Of a stretch of DNA of 64,000 bases, positions 27,606 through 38,259 are shown one piece after another (within the stretch, counting starts at the first letter, position 1; each line of letters opens with the position of its first letter). A program made the translations under genes and the position numbers. The notes beneath the pieces were generated by a model, which worked only from the letters and a program-made list of their open reading frames with translations, did not search any database and was not told where the DNA came from. Source of the stretch: Alviniconcha marisindica (Eukaryota > Mollusca > Gastropoda > Provannidae); NCBI GenBank assembly GCA_018857735.1, contig JABMCL010001864.1, positions 562,501-626,500 of the forward strand, given 5' to 3'.

Positions 27606-27841
27606 TGTTAGAACTGAGCGTGGGTAAAAATTCTAAAAACACAGTCAGTTCACACAACGAGTTTTAAAATACAAAGTGACTAAAACTCGATGAATAAAAA
27701 ACACCAACTGTAGGGCCGAACAAACCGTTATATAGAGTGCACCCCTATTCCCACCCGCCTCCTACACACACACACCCACACCCACAAACTCTCTCGGTCT
27801 CGGAGACCGGATCTGAAACAGTTCATTCTGAGGCGCGTTTT

Positions 27842-28158
<317 letters not shown>

Positions 28159-28199
28159 GAGGCGGGTGGGAGTAGAGGGAGGGCACTCTGTCTGCCAGT

Positions 28200-28560
28200 C
28201 AGAGCCTCTTTGGTTCAATCAGCCGAGAAATTGCGAGAGCTAATTTCTCGACATTTCTCTCCCCCTCCACGATTCCCTATTGATTTAGGCTGGCTGAGCT
28301 TGACGCGCTAATAGATAGGGGCATCAGATGGGAACAGCGGGCAACTTTCGTTGTGCCAATTTACTGGGGGAACGGCAGCCAGATCGACGCACAACCCTCG
28401 TTCCTGTCACGCTTTGCTGGCGCTGCATTAGACCTTGCGCCAGCGGCCACGCACAACACTTACCATGTGGATTGTGGGCGACTTAGCTTAGCAATACTAA
28501 TATGAATGCAGTTTATCAACGACTGACGCGGACTGAATGTCATGTGCAACTCTAAATATA
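28200..28560 (-). promoter_or_regulatory. CpG-richer block, candidate FOXRED2 5' exon
   Basis: Unique CpG-bearing sequence. On the minus strand CACATG|GTAAGT (exon end 28464) is a good donor that could join the acceptor at 25999. The join would create a six-codon upstream frame whose TGA overlaps the FOXRED2 ATG. Purely inferred from splice consensus. Confidence 0.25.
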
Positions 28561-28689
28561 TACAAACACAAGCACATTTACTGGGAGCGGGGTGTGGACG
28601 GGCGGGGGGCGGGGGGTGGGGGGGGGGGGTGTCAGGGAGAGAGGGGAAAGAGAGAAGGGGGGGGGGGGGGGGGGTGTGGAGGAGAGAGA

Positions 28690-28762
28690 ACTCGAAACTC
28701 GAAAACTTTATTTTACAAGGATTGCAGTTTAGGTTCAGTCAGAAACCTGTCTAACAACTAGC

Positions 28763-28853
<91 letters not shown>

Positions 28854-28925
28854 CAACAACTGTATTTTACAAGGATTGTAGTTTAGGTTCAGCCAAATCC
28901 TAACAACTAGTCCTTGCTAGAGAGA
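28690..28925. repeat. dispersed repeat pair around (GA)n
   Basis: Two copies of ATTTTACAAGGATTGYAGTT-type sequence with AACAACTAG (about 28708-28762 and 28862-28918) flank (GA)n at 28766-28850. A reverse-oriented relative is at 58305-58382. Reverse-complement copies contain AATAAAG, so these may be 3' ends of a retroelement. Confidence 0.7.
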
Positions 28926-29349
28926 GACAGAGCTTATCACCACGCACCAGACGCTCAAATTACAAACGTTTCGCACAACACTCCGACTCGTGACGTCGCA
29001 CGAGCACACAAAGATTAGATTGAAACACTTCTTTGCAATTCACAAGATAACTGAGATTGTTCAAACAACAAATGCGACTAACAACACCCCGAGGGACAGA
29101 CCGTTTTGCACGTACCCTCTCAACCCGCCCTACGGGATGCAGACGGTATTACAGTCAGTCGCGGCACCAGAAACCAAACCAAACCAATAGGCACAACCGT
29201 CAAAAGCGGAGAATTAACACATTCTCCATTTCCGGACCCCAGTCAAATAGTATAGCTCTTTCCAGGGACGGTCATTAGAACGATTTGTACGGAAAGGCTG
29301 TGTAACAAACCAGTAGGCCACGAAAAGAGGGTCGTCGTTGTAAACGGAA

Positions 29350-29350
29350 C

Positions 29351-29399
<49 letters not shown>

Positions 29400-29410
29400 G
29401 AGGGCGGGGG
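29350..29410. repeat. poly-G run
   Basis: About 48 consecutive G. Could form G-quadruplex and is prone to assembly error. Confidence 0.95.
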
Positions 29411-29564
29411 GTGCAGGCGTCGTTGTGAACAACTCAGGCAATGGATCTGACACTAGTGACAAGGTCACAGCGAGAACTCCGAAAAACGCGAGTAGGCTGC
29501 AAGTCATGGCGAGCATTAGGCAGACGTTATGTATGTATATGTATACCAGGACGTTAAAGTGTAC

Positions 29565-29700
29565 CTTTGGTGGAGTTCATGCACCTTGCATTAATTACTC
29601 CCATGCCAGGTGAGGGCTACCGTGCAGCAGGCGATTCGGGCCTGTGTTTCCGTGTTTAAGAGTGCATGCACACGTATTCCGAGCCTCAACTAAATCCTTT
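29565..29700 (-). repeat. diverged copy of fold-back element family
   Basis: GGAGTTCATGCACCTTGCAT, CCCATGCCAGGTGAGGG and TTCCGAGCCTCAACTAAATC follow the order of the right half of the element at 50227-50444. Confidence 0.5.
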
Positions 29701-29894
29701 CGTTTGTTGATGGAACTCGACGTGACTCACGAGTCAACCAGTCACCTGTCGCCAAAGAACGCCAACCAATCGACAAAACAACAAACAAACCAACAACAAA
29801 TTGCCTTATCATTCACCCACTAACCAGTCGCCGAAGATGCAAACCACATGTGAACTTACGATTAGTACCACCCCTTCCCCTTTCTTGATTCTTA

Positions 29895-30135
29895 GCACAC
29901 AGTTCTTGCCGTGCAATAACTGGCCACATCAACTAACTAATTAGTTAAATGAATGAGCGGTAAAATAACTAGTTTTAACACGTATCACACCAATAAAGGC
30001 TAGTGAAGTAGAAGCACAAAGATCTTGCTGTGCAATAACCTCCCACATCAACTAACTAATTAGTTAAATGAATGATAGGTAAAATAACTAGTTTTAACTC
30101 GTACCGCGCCAATAAAGAATAGTGAAGTAATAACA
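29895..30135. repeat. tandem duplication with internal palindrome
   Basis: Two copies of an approximately 119-bp unit. Each includes the perfect 14-bp palindrome TAACTAATTAGTTA and then GGTAAAATAACTAGTTTTAA. Confidence 0.85.
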
Positions 30136-30350
30136 CAACCGTTGAGCCACAAGTACATCACAAGTATGCCCCTTTCTTCGTTATATTCGCCGTTCCAGCA
30201 TTGTCCTCAGCAGCTGCAGCAGGTCCTCTTCTAGTATGATGCAAAGTATTGCATGGCATGGCATCCTTAGTAGGGTTCTACAGTCTAACGGGCTTTCCTC
30301 CCTTCTTCTCGAAACCTACGCTAATAGCATTTAGAAAGTAACCAGTAGAT

Positions 30351-31009
30351 CAGAGCTCAGGAGCTGCGTGAAAGTCCAGGTGGCCGTCCTGGTCTCCCTC
30401 AAGGTTCCAGGCGAGATCAAAAGATCAAGAGATCTAGAGGAGGGAGGTGGAGCTGGACCTTCAAGTTAGCCCAGAAGAGATCATGAGTAGGGAGGTGGAG
30501 CTGGGCTGCGAAAGTTGGACTTCTTTCGCTTCGAGTTGTTCTTCAACAGCAGTGCAACGGACATTGTCCTTGTGACGCTGCCCAAGCACGGCAGCTGAAA
30601 CAGCAGTTGCGCAGTGCACTAGTCGCTGGGCAATGGCGAGGGGACAGCGCCTTAACACTTCCATTGTTCTGGCGGCGGTCCACGGTCTCTCCGGTCTTTT
30701 CGCGGTCGAGCCTTCACTCTTTCGTCCCCTTCCCCCACTGTCCCCGTCCCTAATAAGCCATCTCGCTTCTGTGGACGTAAGGCAAAATGTACTCGTACTA
30801 CTGGGCTCCGGTCCCTAATAAGCCTATGGTTTCAGCGGATGTAAAAGCAACACTTCAACCAACCAAACACCAGAAGCAGGTTTCCCAGTTCAAGTGAGAC
30901 AGGTGCTTTGTCGTTCAATGTTGCTTTTCGTCCACAGAAACCATTAGGCTTATTAGGGACGGGGAGCCCAGGACGGCCACCTCGACTTTCACACAGCTCC
31001 TGAGCTCTG
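30351..31009. repeat. inverted repeat with 42-nt arms
   Basis: Arms 30351-30392 and 30968-31009 are about 95% complementary. The 575-bp interior carries pieces of the tRNA-SINE 3' region in both orientations (CCCTAATAAGCC at about 30750 and GGCTTATTAGGGAC at about 30948), so an inverted duplication is likely. Confidence 0.75.
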
Positions 31010-31374
31010 TGAGACAAGAACAACAGGCAGATAGATAGCTGAATTTTAACCACGACGTAGAACGAACAACTTCGGTGAACGTTGTGAGTCTTTTTAAACT
31101 GACAACCTCAGGAAAAGATGTCTGTATAAGTGTAACGCTCAGCTACTTTATCAAAGCGTTTTGAGGAAGCAGAGCTGTCAGCAGTACGGCATACTCTGCG
31201 CGTGAAATGTTCCGAACATTAAATGCCCCATAAGAACTAAAAGCGAAAGCATTTTATGTACAGCTGTGGTGTGGTTGGCAGAACACGGATGCACTGGACA
31301 AGTGAATCATTCTGAAAGCTTCCAACCTGGAATAAAGAATTTGATAAATTTCGCCAGACGACAGCTGCTGTCAA

Positions 31375-31699
31375 GTGAGCCGGTTTGGCCTAGCGGTAAG
31401 GCGTTACGCTAGTAAGCAGAGGGACCTCGGTTCGAATCCGCTTCGACTCTCCTTTCTCTTCAAACGTTGTGGTCTGTGGATAGTGTTTTGTGAGCTTGTC
31501 CCTCACAATTAATGAAACATACATTAAAATGGCTCTCACCACTGCCCATCTTAATGCAGGAGTCATTCTGATGGTTACGGTGTAGCGATAGGTATATGAA
31601 GTCCCTCTTCCCCCACCTCCATACCCCCTTCCCCCCATTCTCCCCGTCCTTAATAAGAGTCACGGTTTCTGTGGACGTTAAGAACCATGTTTACTTACT
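31375..31699 (+). mobile_element. tRNA-derived SINE, well preserved
   Basis: A box TGGCCTAGCGGTAAGG at 31386-31401 and a perfect B box GGTTCGAATCC at 31429-31439, separated as in tRNA. Then the body, pyrimidine-rich segment and end GTTAAGAACCATGTTTACTT. Flanks show an imperfect GCTGCTGTCA / TGCTGTTGTCA direct repeat. A free tRNA gene is excluded because the sequence continues as a dispersed family. Confidence 0.88.
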
Positions 31700-32085
31700 G
31701 CTGTTGTCAGCAGCCATCTTTATCTCACCGTATTTGAGCAGGAAATTAAGAATCATTATGTTCGCGTGTTTGCCCGCTCACAAGTTTAGCAGGGTTGGCA
31801 AGGGTACTATCATACATAAATAGATGAGACTGATGGTAATCCCAGTAGTTACAAACAGCATCCAAAATACTGAGCAGGAAAACAAGCAAACAAGCCGACT
31901 TACGAGCCGTCTCACCGTATTAGAGCAGGAAGTTAACAATCATTATCTTCCCCTGTGTGTCCGCTAACAAGCTTAGCTGAGCTGGCTAGGGTACTATCAC
32001 ATGTAAATAAATCATACTGATGGTAATCCGAACAGCCATAAGCAACGTCCAAAATACTGTGTGGGAAACCAAGCAAACAAATTAA
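31700..32085. repeat. tandem duplication, about 190-bp unit
   Basis: TCACCGTATTTGAGCAGGAA at 31726 and TCACCGTATTAGAGCAGGAA at 31913 start two diverged copies sharing CTGATGGTAATCC and AAATACTG blocks. Confidence 0.8.
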
Positions 32086-32474
32086 ATGGCAACAGAACTA
32101 TCCTAGCTACGAAGTTACAGTTCGAAATCTCATAAACATGCTGGCTTGATCCTAGGTAATAGGGTAACAAAAATCCAGTTACATTAACTAACAGCCTGTG
32201 CCTAATTACGATCGGTTTGCTTTCCTCGCCTTTTTTTCTTCTCCGTTTTTTCTTCTATTTTTTTCTTCTTTCTCTTTTCCTTTTTTTAAATGAGAACTAA
32301 GAAAATATTCACGAAGCTAGCTATAAACGGATTGTGGTGTTACTATTTTGCAACACAACGTGTTGTTAAAAGAGGACAAACCGGTCCTAATTAGACACTG
32401 ACCGTAATTAAACCATGATACCGAACGTGTGTTCACACGTTACTGTCGCAGCCGCGACGTTCTGCGGCGCACGT

Positions 32475-32813
32475 ATAGTGTTTTGTGAGCTTGTCCCTCA
32501 CAATTAATGAAACATACGTTAAAATGGCTCTCATCACTGCCCATCTTAATGCAGGAGTCATTCTGATGGTTACGGTGTAGCGATAGGTATATGAAGTCCC
32601 TCTTCCCCCACCTCCATACCCCCTTCCCCCCATTCTCCCCGTCCTTAATAAGAGTCACGGTTTCTGTGGACGTTAAGAACCATGTTTACTTACTGCTGTT
32701 GTCAGCAGCCATCTTTATCTCACCGTATTAGAGCAGGAAATTAAGATTCATTATGTTCGCGTGTTTGCCCGCTCACAAGTTTAGCAGGGTTGGCAAGGGT
32801 ACTATCATACATA
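32475..32813 (+). repeat. 339-bp segmental duplication of SINE plus flank
   Basis: Near-identical to 31480-31818, with the same length of 339. It carries the SINE body without its tRNA head plus 114 bp of flank. Sharing non-SINE flank shows DNA-level duplication rather than a new SINE insertion. Confidence 0.88.
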
Positions 32814-32819
32814 GTGGTG

Positions 32820-33560
32820 AAGACGAGGTCGGGCACACATACACACAACTACTACTGCTACTGCTAGTAGATCGTTCAATATGTATGAAGGAACTGTTGT
32901 TGATCTCTGTTGTTTGAATCGCTGCACCACTCATGCTCAACACAGTTCTAAACCTGTGCTTTTTTACCCACACAAACAGGATATTAAAGAATAATGCGCG
33001 CAATTCAAAGCAGTCTTCGCTGACAATCACGTTGCAGGATCAGGATAACTCACACTGACAAAAATCGAAGACCCGTCCACTAGCTCACCAGCAGAAGTCG
33101 TGCTGTGCCTTGGGCCACAGCAAAGTTGAACTGACAGTTAAGCTGAACTGACAGTTAGGTTGAACTGACAGTTAACAAACTGGTACTTTCCCCTGGTAAC
33201 AAGGTCAAATATCCGTATGACTCAGGAGATGAATGAGTCGTCTTGAACAAAACAGCACTGAGAAAAACGACAACTGTCTTCTACCAACACGCGAGGCACA
33301 CAGGAGTGTGTGCTGCACATTAACCCACCACACTCCGCTGTCGTGTGCTGTGAAACGAGCAAGGGACACGTCTATCTCATAATACGTAAAGACCTTCCGG
33401 GTGCTAAGTATACACCCAGCCACCCGCTAGCCAAAGTCTCGAGGTGGCAGTCAGACCCAGTGACACGCCACAGGCACAGGAAGGAGACAGGGCATATAAT
33501 AATAATAATCATTGTCACCTTCTGAAATACAGCTCCAACATACAAACTGGGAAAGGGGGA
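32820..33560. other. non-coding, no gene seen
   Basis: Unique sequence including a three-fold 19-bp repeat (GTTGAACTGACAGTTA type, 33125-33178). No exon recognised. A G run follows at 33569-33590. Confidence 0.45.
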
Positions 33561-33989
33561 GGGGTGTGGGGGGGGGGGGGGGGGGGGGGGATAAAAAAGG
33601 AGCTGGCACGGTAAACTCTTACCTTTTAATTTGATACTTCTCAACACGAATTTTCTCTTAATTAAACATATACATGCACTTAAATTGAACGTGCCGTTTA
33701 TGTGACGCAACCTGTATCGTTCAGTTTCACCAAACATATCAATAATTTGGTTAGATTTGTTGTTGTTGTTGTTGTTTTAGTTTTTGTTGCTGTTGCTCCG
33801 TTTTTTGTTTTGTTTTTGCTCTCTTTTTGTTTTTAATCGGGAAAACACAGCTCCGAATTCTACCTTTCTGATGCTACTAGCTACGCCACTTGATGAGGGT
33901 AAACACGTCCTGGTACAGCTGTACAACATTCACCGCGGGTGAAAGGAACCAGCCTTTTTACAACACGCCCATGAAGGCCGACGTTTTCT

Positions 33990-34300
33990 TTAATCCCTTC
34001 ACTGCCCTAGCCTGTCCAATTTCCGTGCTGAAAAGTGCAAACGTCTCCAAACAGTGTATCTGATGGTCCTATAAGAAATCTACTTTCAGTGCTGTGCATT
34101 TTGATAGAAATCCTTTCACGTGCTCATGCGAAGGGGACAAAAAAGCTTTAAAAAAAAATGATTTCAAATTTGGCACTTTTATTATCGCCCTGATATAACC
34201 GCACTGGTTGACTGGGCGTAAAACACCAATCTACTTGCTTACTTACTGGCGCTTTCATTGGTCGTTTGCCGGCGTGGCAAGCACGGCAGTGAAAGGTTAA
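33990..34300. mobile_element. piggyBac-like MITE, copy 2, with nested insertion
   Basis: TTAA-bounded, with inverted ends TTAATCCCTTCACTGCC and (reading inward) TTAACCTTTCACTGCC. Interior aligns with the copy at 9475-9702. It is longer only because an ultra-short element sits at 34194-34247 with its target duplication. Confidence 0.8.
34194..34247 (-). mobile_element. ultra-short mobile element nested in MITE
   Basis: 54 bp: ATCGCCCTGATATAACCGCA ... GACTGGGCGTAAAACACC and (CTTA)n. Flanked by GGCACTTTTATT (34182-34193) and GGCGCTTTCATT (34248-34259), 10 of 12 identical. The uninterrupted MITE copy at 9.5 kb provides an empty-site comparison. Confidence 0.82.
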
Positions 34301-34309
34301 CGTCAATTA

Positions 34310-35316
34310 AATCAAAAACTTAAAATCGGGAATTTCGTTTCCAAATACCCCGTTGATGTTGCTTTCAGTTGAGAATACTCTTCCGTCAGTCACGGTTTGC
34401 AGGCCTGAACTGTAGAGAACACCGCCAAACGTCACACCTGGCCTGACGGCTACCCGGGGTCTCTTAATTTGGCCTTGTTCCTCGGGCACGTGAGCTCGCA
34501 GTTGTCGTGCCCGAGATCAAACAGTACGAGGCGGTGCTGGCACGTGTCCCGTTTTCCGTCGCTACAGACGAGTTAAGGACTACTGTAAAACCGAATGACC
34601 ATTTTAACACAAAATCCTTGATTAACTTTTTTTTTAAATTGTGTTGTTGGGGTTTTTTTGTTATTTCATTCACCTCTTGGATGAAACTTGTTCTCAGATG
34701 GTTATAAATTCCTCTTATTTTAACTTATCTACCTACATAAAACATGCAAAGGTTTAAATGTATACAATTTTAATTTTTAATTTTTATGTCAAACAGATAA
34801 AACTTCAAACTGTTCACAACGAAGGCCTACGCAGCAGTTATCACCACACAGACTCCAGCTTTTCACAGGCAAATCAAAAACAAGCAACAAAGTCATGGCA
34901 TCGGGCGCCTGTAAGTTTAATGGTGTGGAGTGTGGAGAAGAAAGAAGAAGAAAAAAGTACACCAGCCCAGTTGCAGGAAGTACAAGGTTTACTGGTAGCT
35001 CCCGGGCACTTCCTGGTTTGCAAACTTCGTTGACTACAATCCACACAAGACTCAACAGTTACAGACGGATAACCACTACTTTTGGTATATATATCCTCAA
35101 GTTTGGGACCCTCCGAGGGAATGTGAAATTTTTTCACCGGTGCCTGGTTAGATCTCGTCCATTCGCGGGTACTGGCAGATTCCTGGCTGGTTTATTTTAT
35201 CTGCTTGAGAAGTCGGCCTATTGTCAACCGGCTTAAAGCTAGTCAAGTGGAAGGAACTGGGTCAGAACTATTATCACGACTACTAAAAAACGAGTCGCCG
35301 TTTTCTGCGTTGTTTG
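34310..35316. other. non-coding, no gene seen
   Basis: Unique sequence with no recognised exon; two short blocks around 34860-35030 look repeat-like but are not assigned. Confidence 0.4.
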
Positions 35317-35317
35317 T

Positions 35318-35530
35318 CCGGGTTTGGCCTAGCGGTAAGGCGTTAGGCTGGAAAGCAGAAAGACCTCGGTTCGATACCGCGTCGGCTCTCCTTTCTCTTC
35401 AGAAAGGTTGGGGTTTGTGGGCACTGTCTTGTGACTGTCCCTCACAATTAATGAAACTCTAAAACGGCCCTCGTCGCTGCCCATGCTGCAGGAATCATTC
35501 TGGTGATGACAGTATAGCTATAGTTATGTG
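35318..35530 (+). mobile_element. tRNA-derived SINE, 3'-truncated
   Basis: Head TTTGGCCTAGCGGTAAGG, B box GGTTCGATACC, body to about 35530 (GATGACAGTATAGCTATAG). It lacks the pyrimidine segment and tail. A detached tail piece (CCCCTCCGTCCCTAATAAAC) is seen at 36770-36850. Confidence 0.8.
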
Positions 35531-35539
35531 AGCAAGTGC

Positions 35540-36690
35540 TCTTTGTACGTTTTTACAATAATCCCGCCCCGGTTATCAGATCCATGCAATTTCATTACTG
35601 TACTGTTAGTAACCCGGGAACCGGAGCAGACGACGCTTTTGTTTTGAAGCGCTGCGTGTTGCGTAACGCCACATGGCCTTCACACAGCCGACCGGCGATA
35701 GCCGCTGGTGCGCGCCATTTTCAAATCTGTTTACTCCCTTAATATTTTGACCGCTTGTTTGTTTACCCGCTACTCCTTGTTCACCTAGTCCTTTTCGTTA
35801 TACACCAAAGCCATGTGTAATATAATCTGGCATCTTAGAATGTTTATTTAGATCTTATTTAGACGCAGGATCGAGCTTAATCAGTAGCCGATGCCTCTCT
35901 AGGTCCATTCTTTTTATAGCCGTCGTCTGCATGGCGCATTTTCTGTGTAGTACTAGTGAATAGTAGTGAATCGTTGTTTTGACTCGATAAAGTAATTCTG
36001 TGTCGATCAGTGCTTTGTCGTATAGTATTTTGCTTAGCTGACTTCATGTTTAGTGTTTATTTTGGGTTGAAATTAACTTATTGAGTATTGTGTACTGTAG
36101 AAGCTAAGTTTATTCATAGACTACTTGATATCACTATCAGCGCTGCTGCGACTAAAATAACGCGCCCCAGGCGAAAGTTCGCACCGATTGTTTTAGTACT
36201 AGTCTTTGAGTGTGTCTTGCTTCTCTTATAGAGCGTTGTATTGTAATTGTTATGTACCATTTTAACCGTGGGAGCGTGCTCTTTATTCTGATATAAGTTT
36301 TAGCGACAGTTATATTTTGTACATTGTGTTAGTTGTGATTTAGTTGTACGAATCTGCTTATAGACAGGTGCAAGCCACGCTTCCCACTCTTGTTGTAAAT
36401 TAAATAAGTCATGTGTGTACATTTTGTTTATATGGTTTAAAAGGTTGTAACTGTAGCTTTTATTTGATGTATTTCATGTTTTAATTAGTTTAGTTATTGT
36501 TGAGGAAACTGTATTTGTGCGGGCCAAGGAAACACAATAATCAGCCATTTTGTGGTCCAGAGGGCTGATTTCATTGTAGCGATAGCGTGTGTTCTTTGCG
36601 GCCCGCGCAGTTCTCTTATCTATGCGTGCGCGTGAGGATTTTGGGGGTGCTGAGAAAGTTGTCTGCTGCTGTAGAATAAAGCCTGTTTGC
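35540..36690. other. non-coding, no gene seen
   Basis: Unique sequence of intermediate GC. Possible untranslated or regulatory DNA; no supported gene model. Confidence 0.4.
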
Positions 36691-36929
36691 CGTCGCCGCC
36701 TGCTGTGGTCTCCATTTTGACTGACTCCGCTGCCTGTGTCCTGTCCTTCTACCACTCCACTCCATTACAGTTATATAATCTCCCTATTCCCCCCACTCCT
36801 CTCCCTACCCAACCCTCCACCCCTCCGTCCCTAATAAACCTTGTGGTACCGTCCTCATTGTCTTTCCGCGCGACATTTGGCTGAGCTACGAAATGTGGTC
36901 GGTCCTGCATGTGAATGAACGGCAGGAAA

Positions 36930-37805
36930 CTACCAGACAGAGACTGAGTGATTGCTTTCCCGGCGGGAAACTACCAGACAGAGACTGAGCAACAGAGTGA
37001 TTGCTTTAACGGCGGGAAACTGCCAGAGAGAGACCGAGAGACAGAGTGATTGCTTTAACGGCGGGAAACTGCCAGAGAGAGACCGAGTGATTGCTTTCCC
37101 GGCGGGAAACTACCAGACAGAGACTGAGCAACAGAGTGATTGCTTTAACGGCGGGAAACTGCCAGAGAGAGACCGAGAGACAGAGTGATTGCTTTCCCGG
37201 CGGGAAACTACCAGACAGAGACTGAGCAACAGAGTGATTGCTTTAACGGCGGGAAACTGCCAGAGAGAGACCGAGAGACAGAGTGATTGCTTTAACGGCG
37301 GGAAACTGCCAGAGAGAGACCGAGAGACAGAGTGATTGCTTTAACGGCGGGAAACTACCAGACAGAGACTGAGCAACAGAGTGATTGCTTTAACGGCGGG
37401 AAACTGCCAGAGAGAGACCGAGAGACAGAGTGATTGCTTTAACGGCGGGAAACTGCCAGAGAGAGACCGAGAGACAGAGTGATTGCTTTAACGGCGGGAA
37501 ACTACCAGACAGAGACTGAGCAACAGAGTGATTGCTTTAACGGCGGGAAACTGCCAGAGAGACAGAGGCCTGAGAGACAGAGTGATTGCTTTAACGGCGG
37601 GAAGCTACCAGCGAGACAGAGACCGAGCGACAGAGTAGCTGAGCGACAGAGTGGCTGCTTGAGAGACAGAGACTACAAGAGAGACTGAGATTGAGCAACA
37701 GAGTGGCTGCTTGAACTTAAAGCCATTTTACGGCGGGAAACTACCAGAGAGACAGAGACTGAGTGGCTGCTTGAACTTAAAGCTATTCTACGGCGGGAAA
37801 CTACC
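36930..37805. repeat. 49-bp minisatellite with repeated E2F-like site
   Basis: About 17 units of roughly 49 bp (41-50). GGCGGGAAAC occurs exactly 15 times (36962 to 37792) plus two variants. The reverse complement TTTCCCGCC matches the E2F consensus TTTSSCGC. Three units read TTTCCCGGCGGGAAA, presenting inverted half-sites. Confidence 0.9.
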
Positions 37806-37810
37806 AGAGA

Positions 37811-37870
37811 GGTAGGTAGGTAGGCTGGTGTTTTACGCCCAGTCAACCGGTGCGGTTATATCAAGGCGAT
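37811..37870 (+). mobile_element. ultra-short mobile element at minisatellite edge
   Basis: (GTAG)n head, GGTGTTTTACGCCCAGTCAA and GCGGTTATATCAAGGCGAT. It directly abuts the last E2F-like unit. Confidence 0.75.
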
Positions 37871-38118
37871 ACACATCTCATATTATATATTTAATTTTTA
37901 ATAATGTGTATGTCTTAAAATGGGTCTATATACAGTTTTAAAACTATGCTTAAAAGGTGAAAACAAAACATAACTAAAAACGATCTCAAATTTAAATTTT
38001 TCCAAAAATATTAATTTCTTTCAAAAAGTTAAAAATCTTTTCAGGTGAAATATCCTTAAACAACATGTGTAGTGATTTAGCTGTAAAGTGGCTCTCTCTT
38101 ATTTCAATCTTGGCTGTC

Positions 38119-38243
38119 ATTTCTCTCCCGCTCTGTTTCTTTCATGCTTTCTCTTCCTCCATATATATATATATGATATATAATATATATCATATATAGA
38201 GGAAAAGAAAGACAGAAAGAAACAGAGCTAGAGATAAATGAGA
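38119..38243. repeat. imperfect inverted repeat with AT core
   Basis: Arms of about 45-55 nt (GCTCTGTTTCTTTC ... and its complement GAAAGAAACAGAGC) around an (AT)n near-palindrome. A long hairpin is possible on either strand. Confidence 0.65.
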
Positions 38244-38259
38244 TCAGAGAAGTACTTAT

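Noticed and set aside
31375..31450. tRNA gene
   Set aside because: A and B boxes are good, but the sequence continues into a dispersed approximately 300-bp family seen at four loci, so it is a SINE head.
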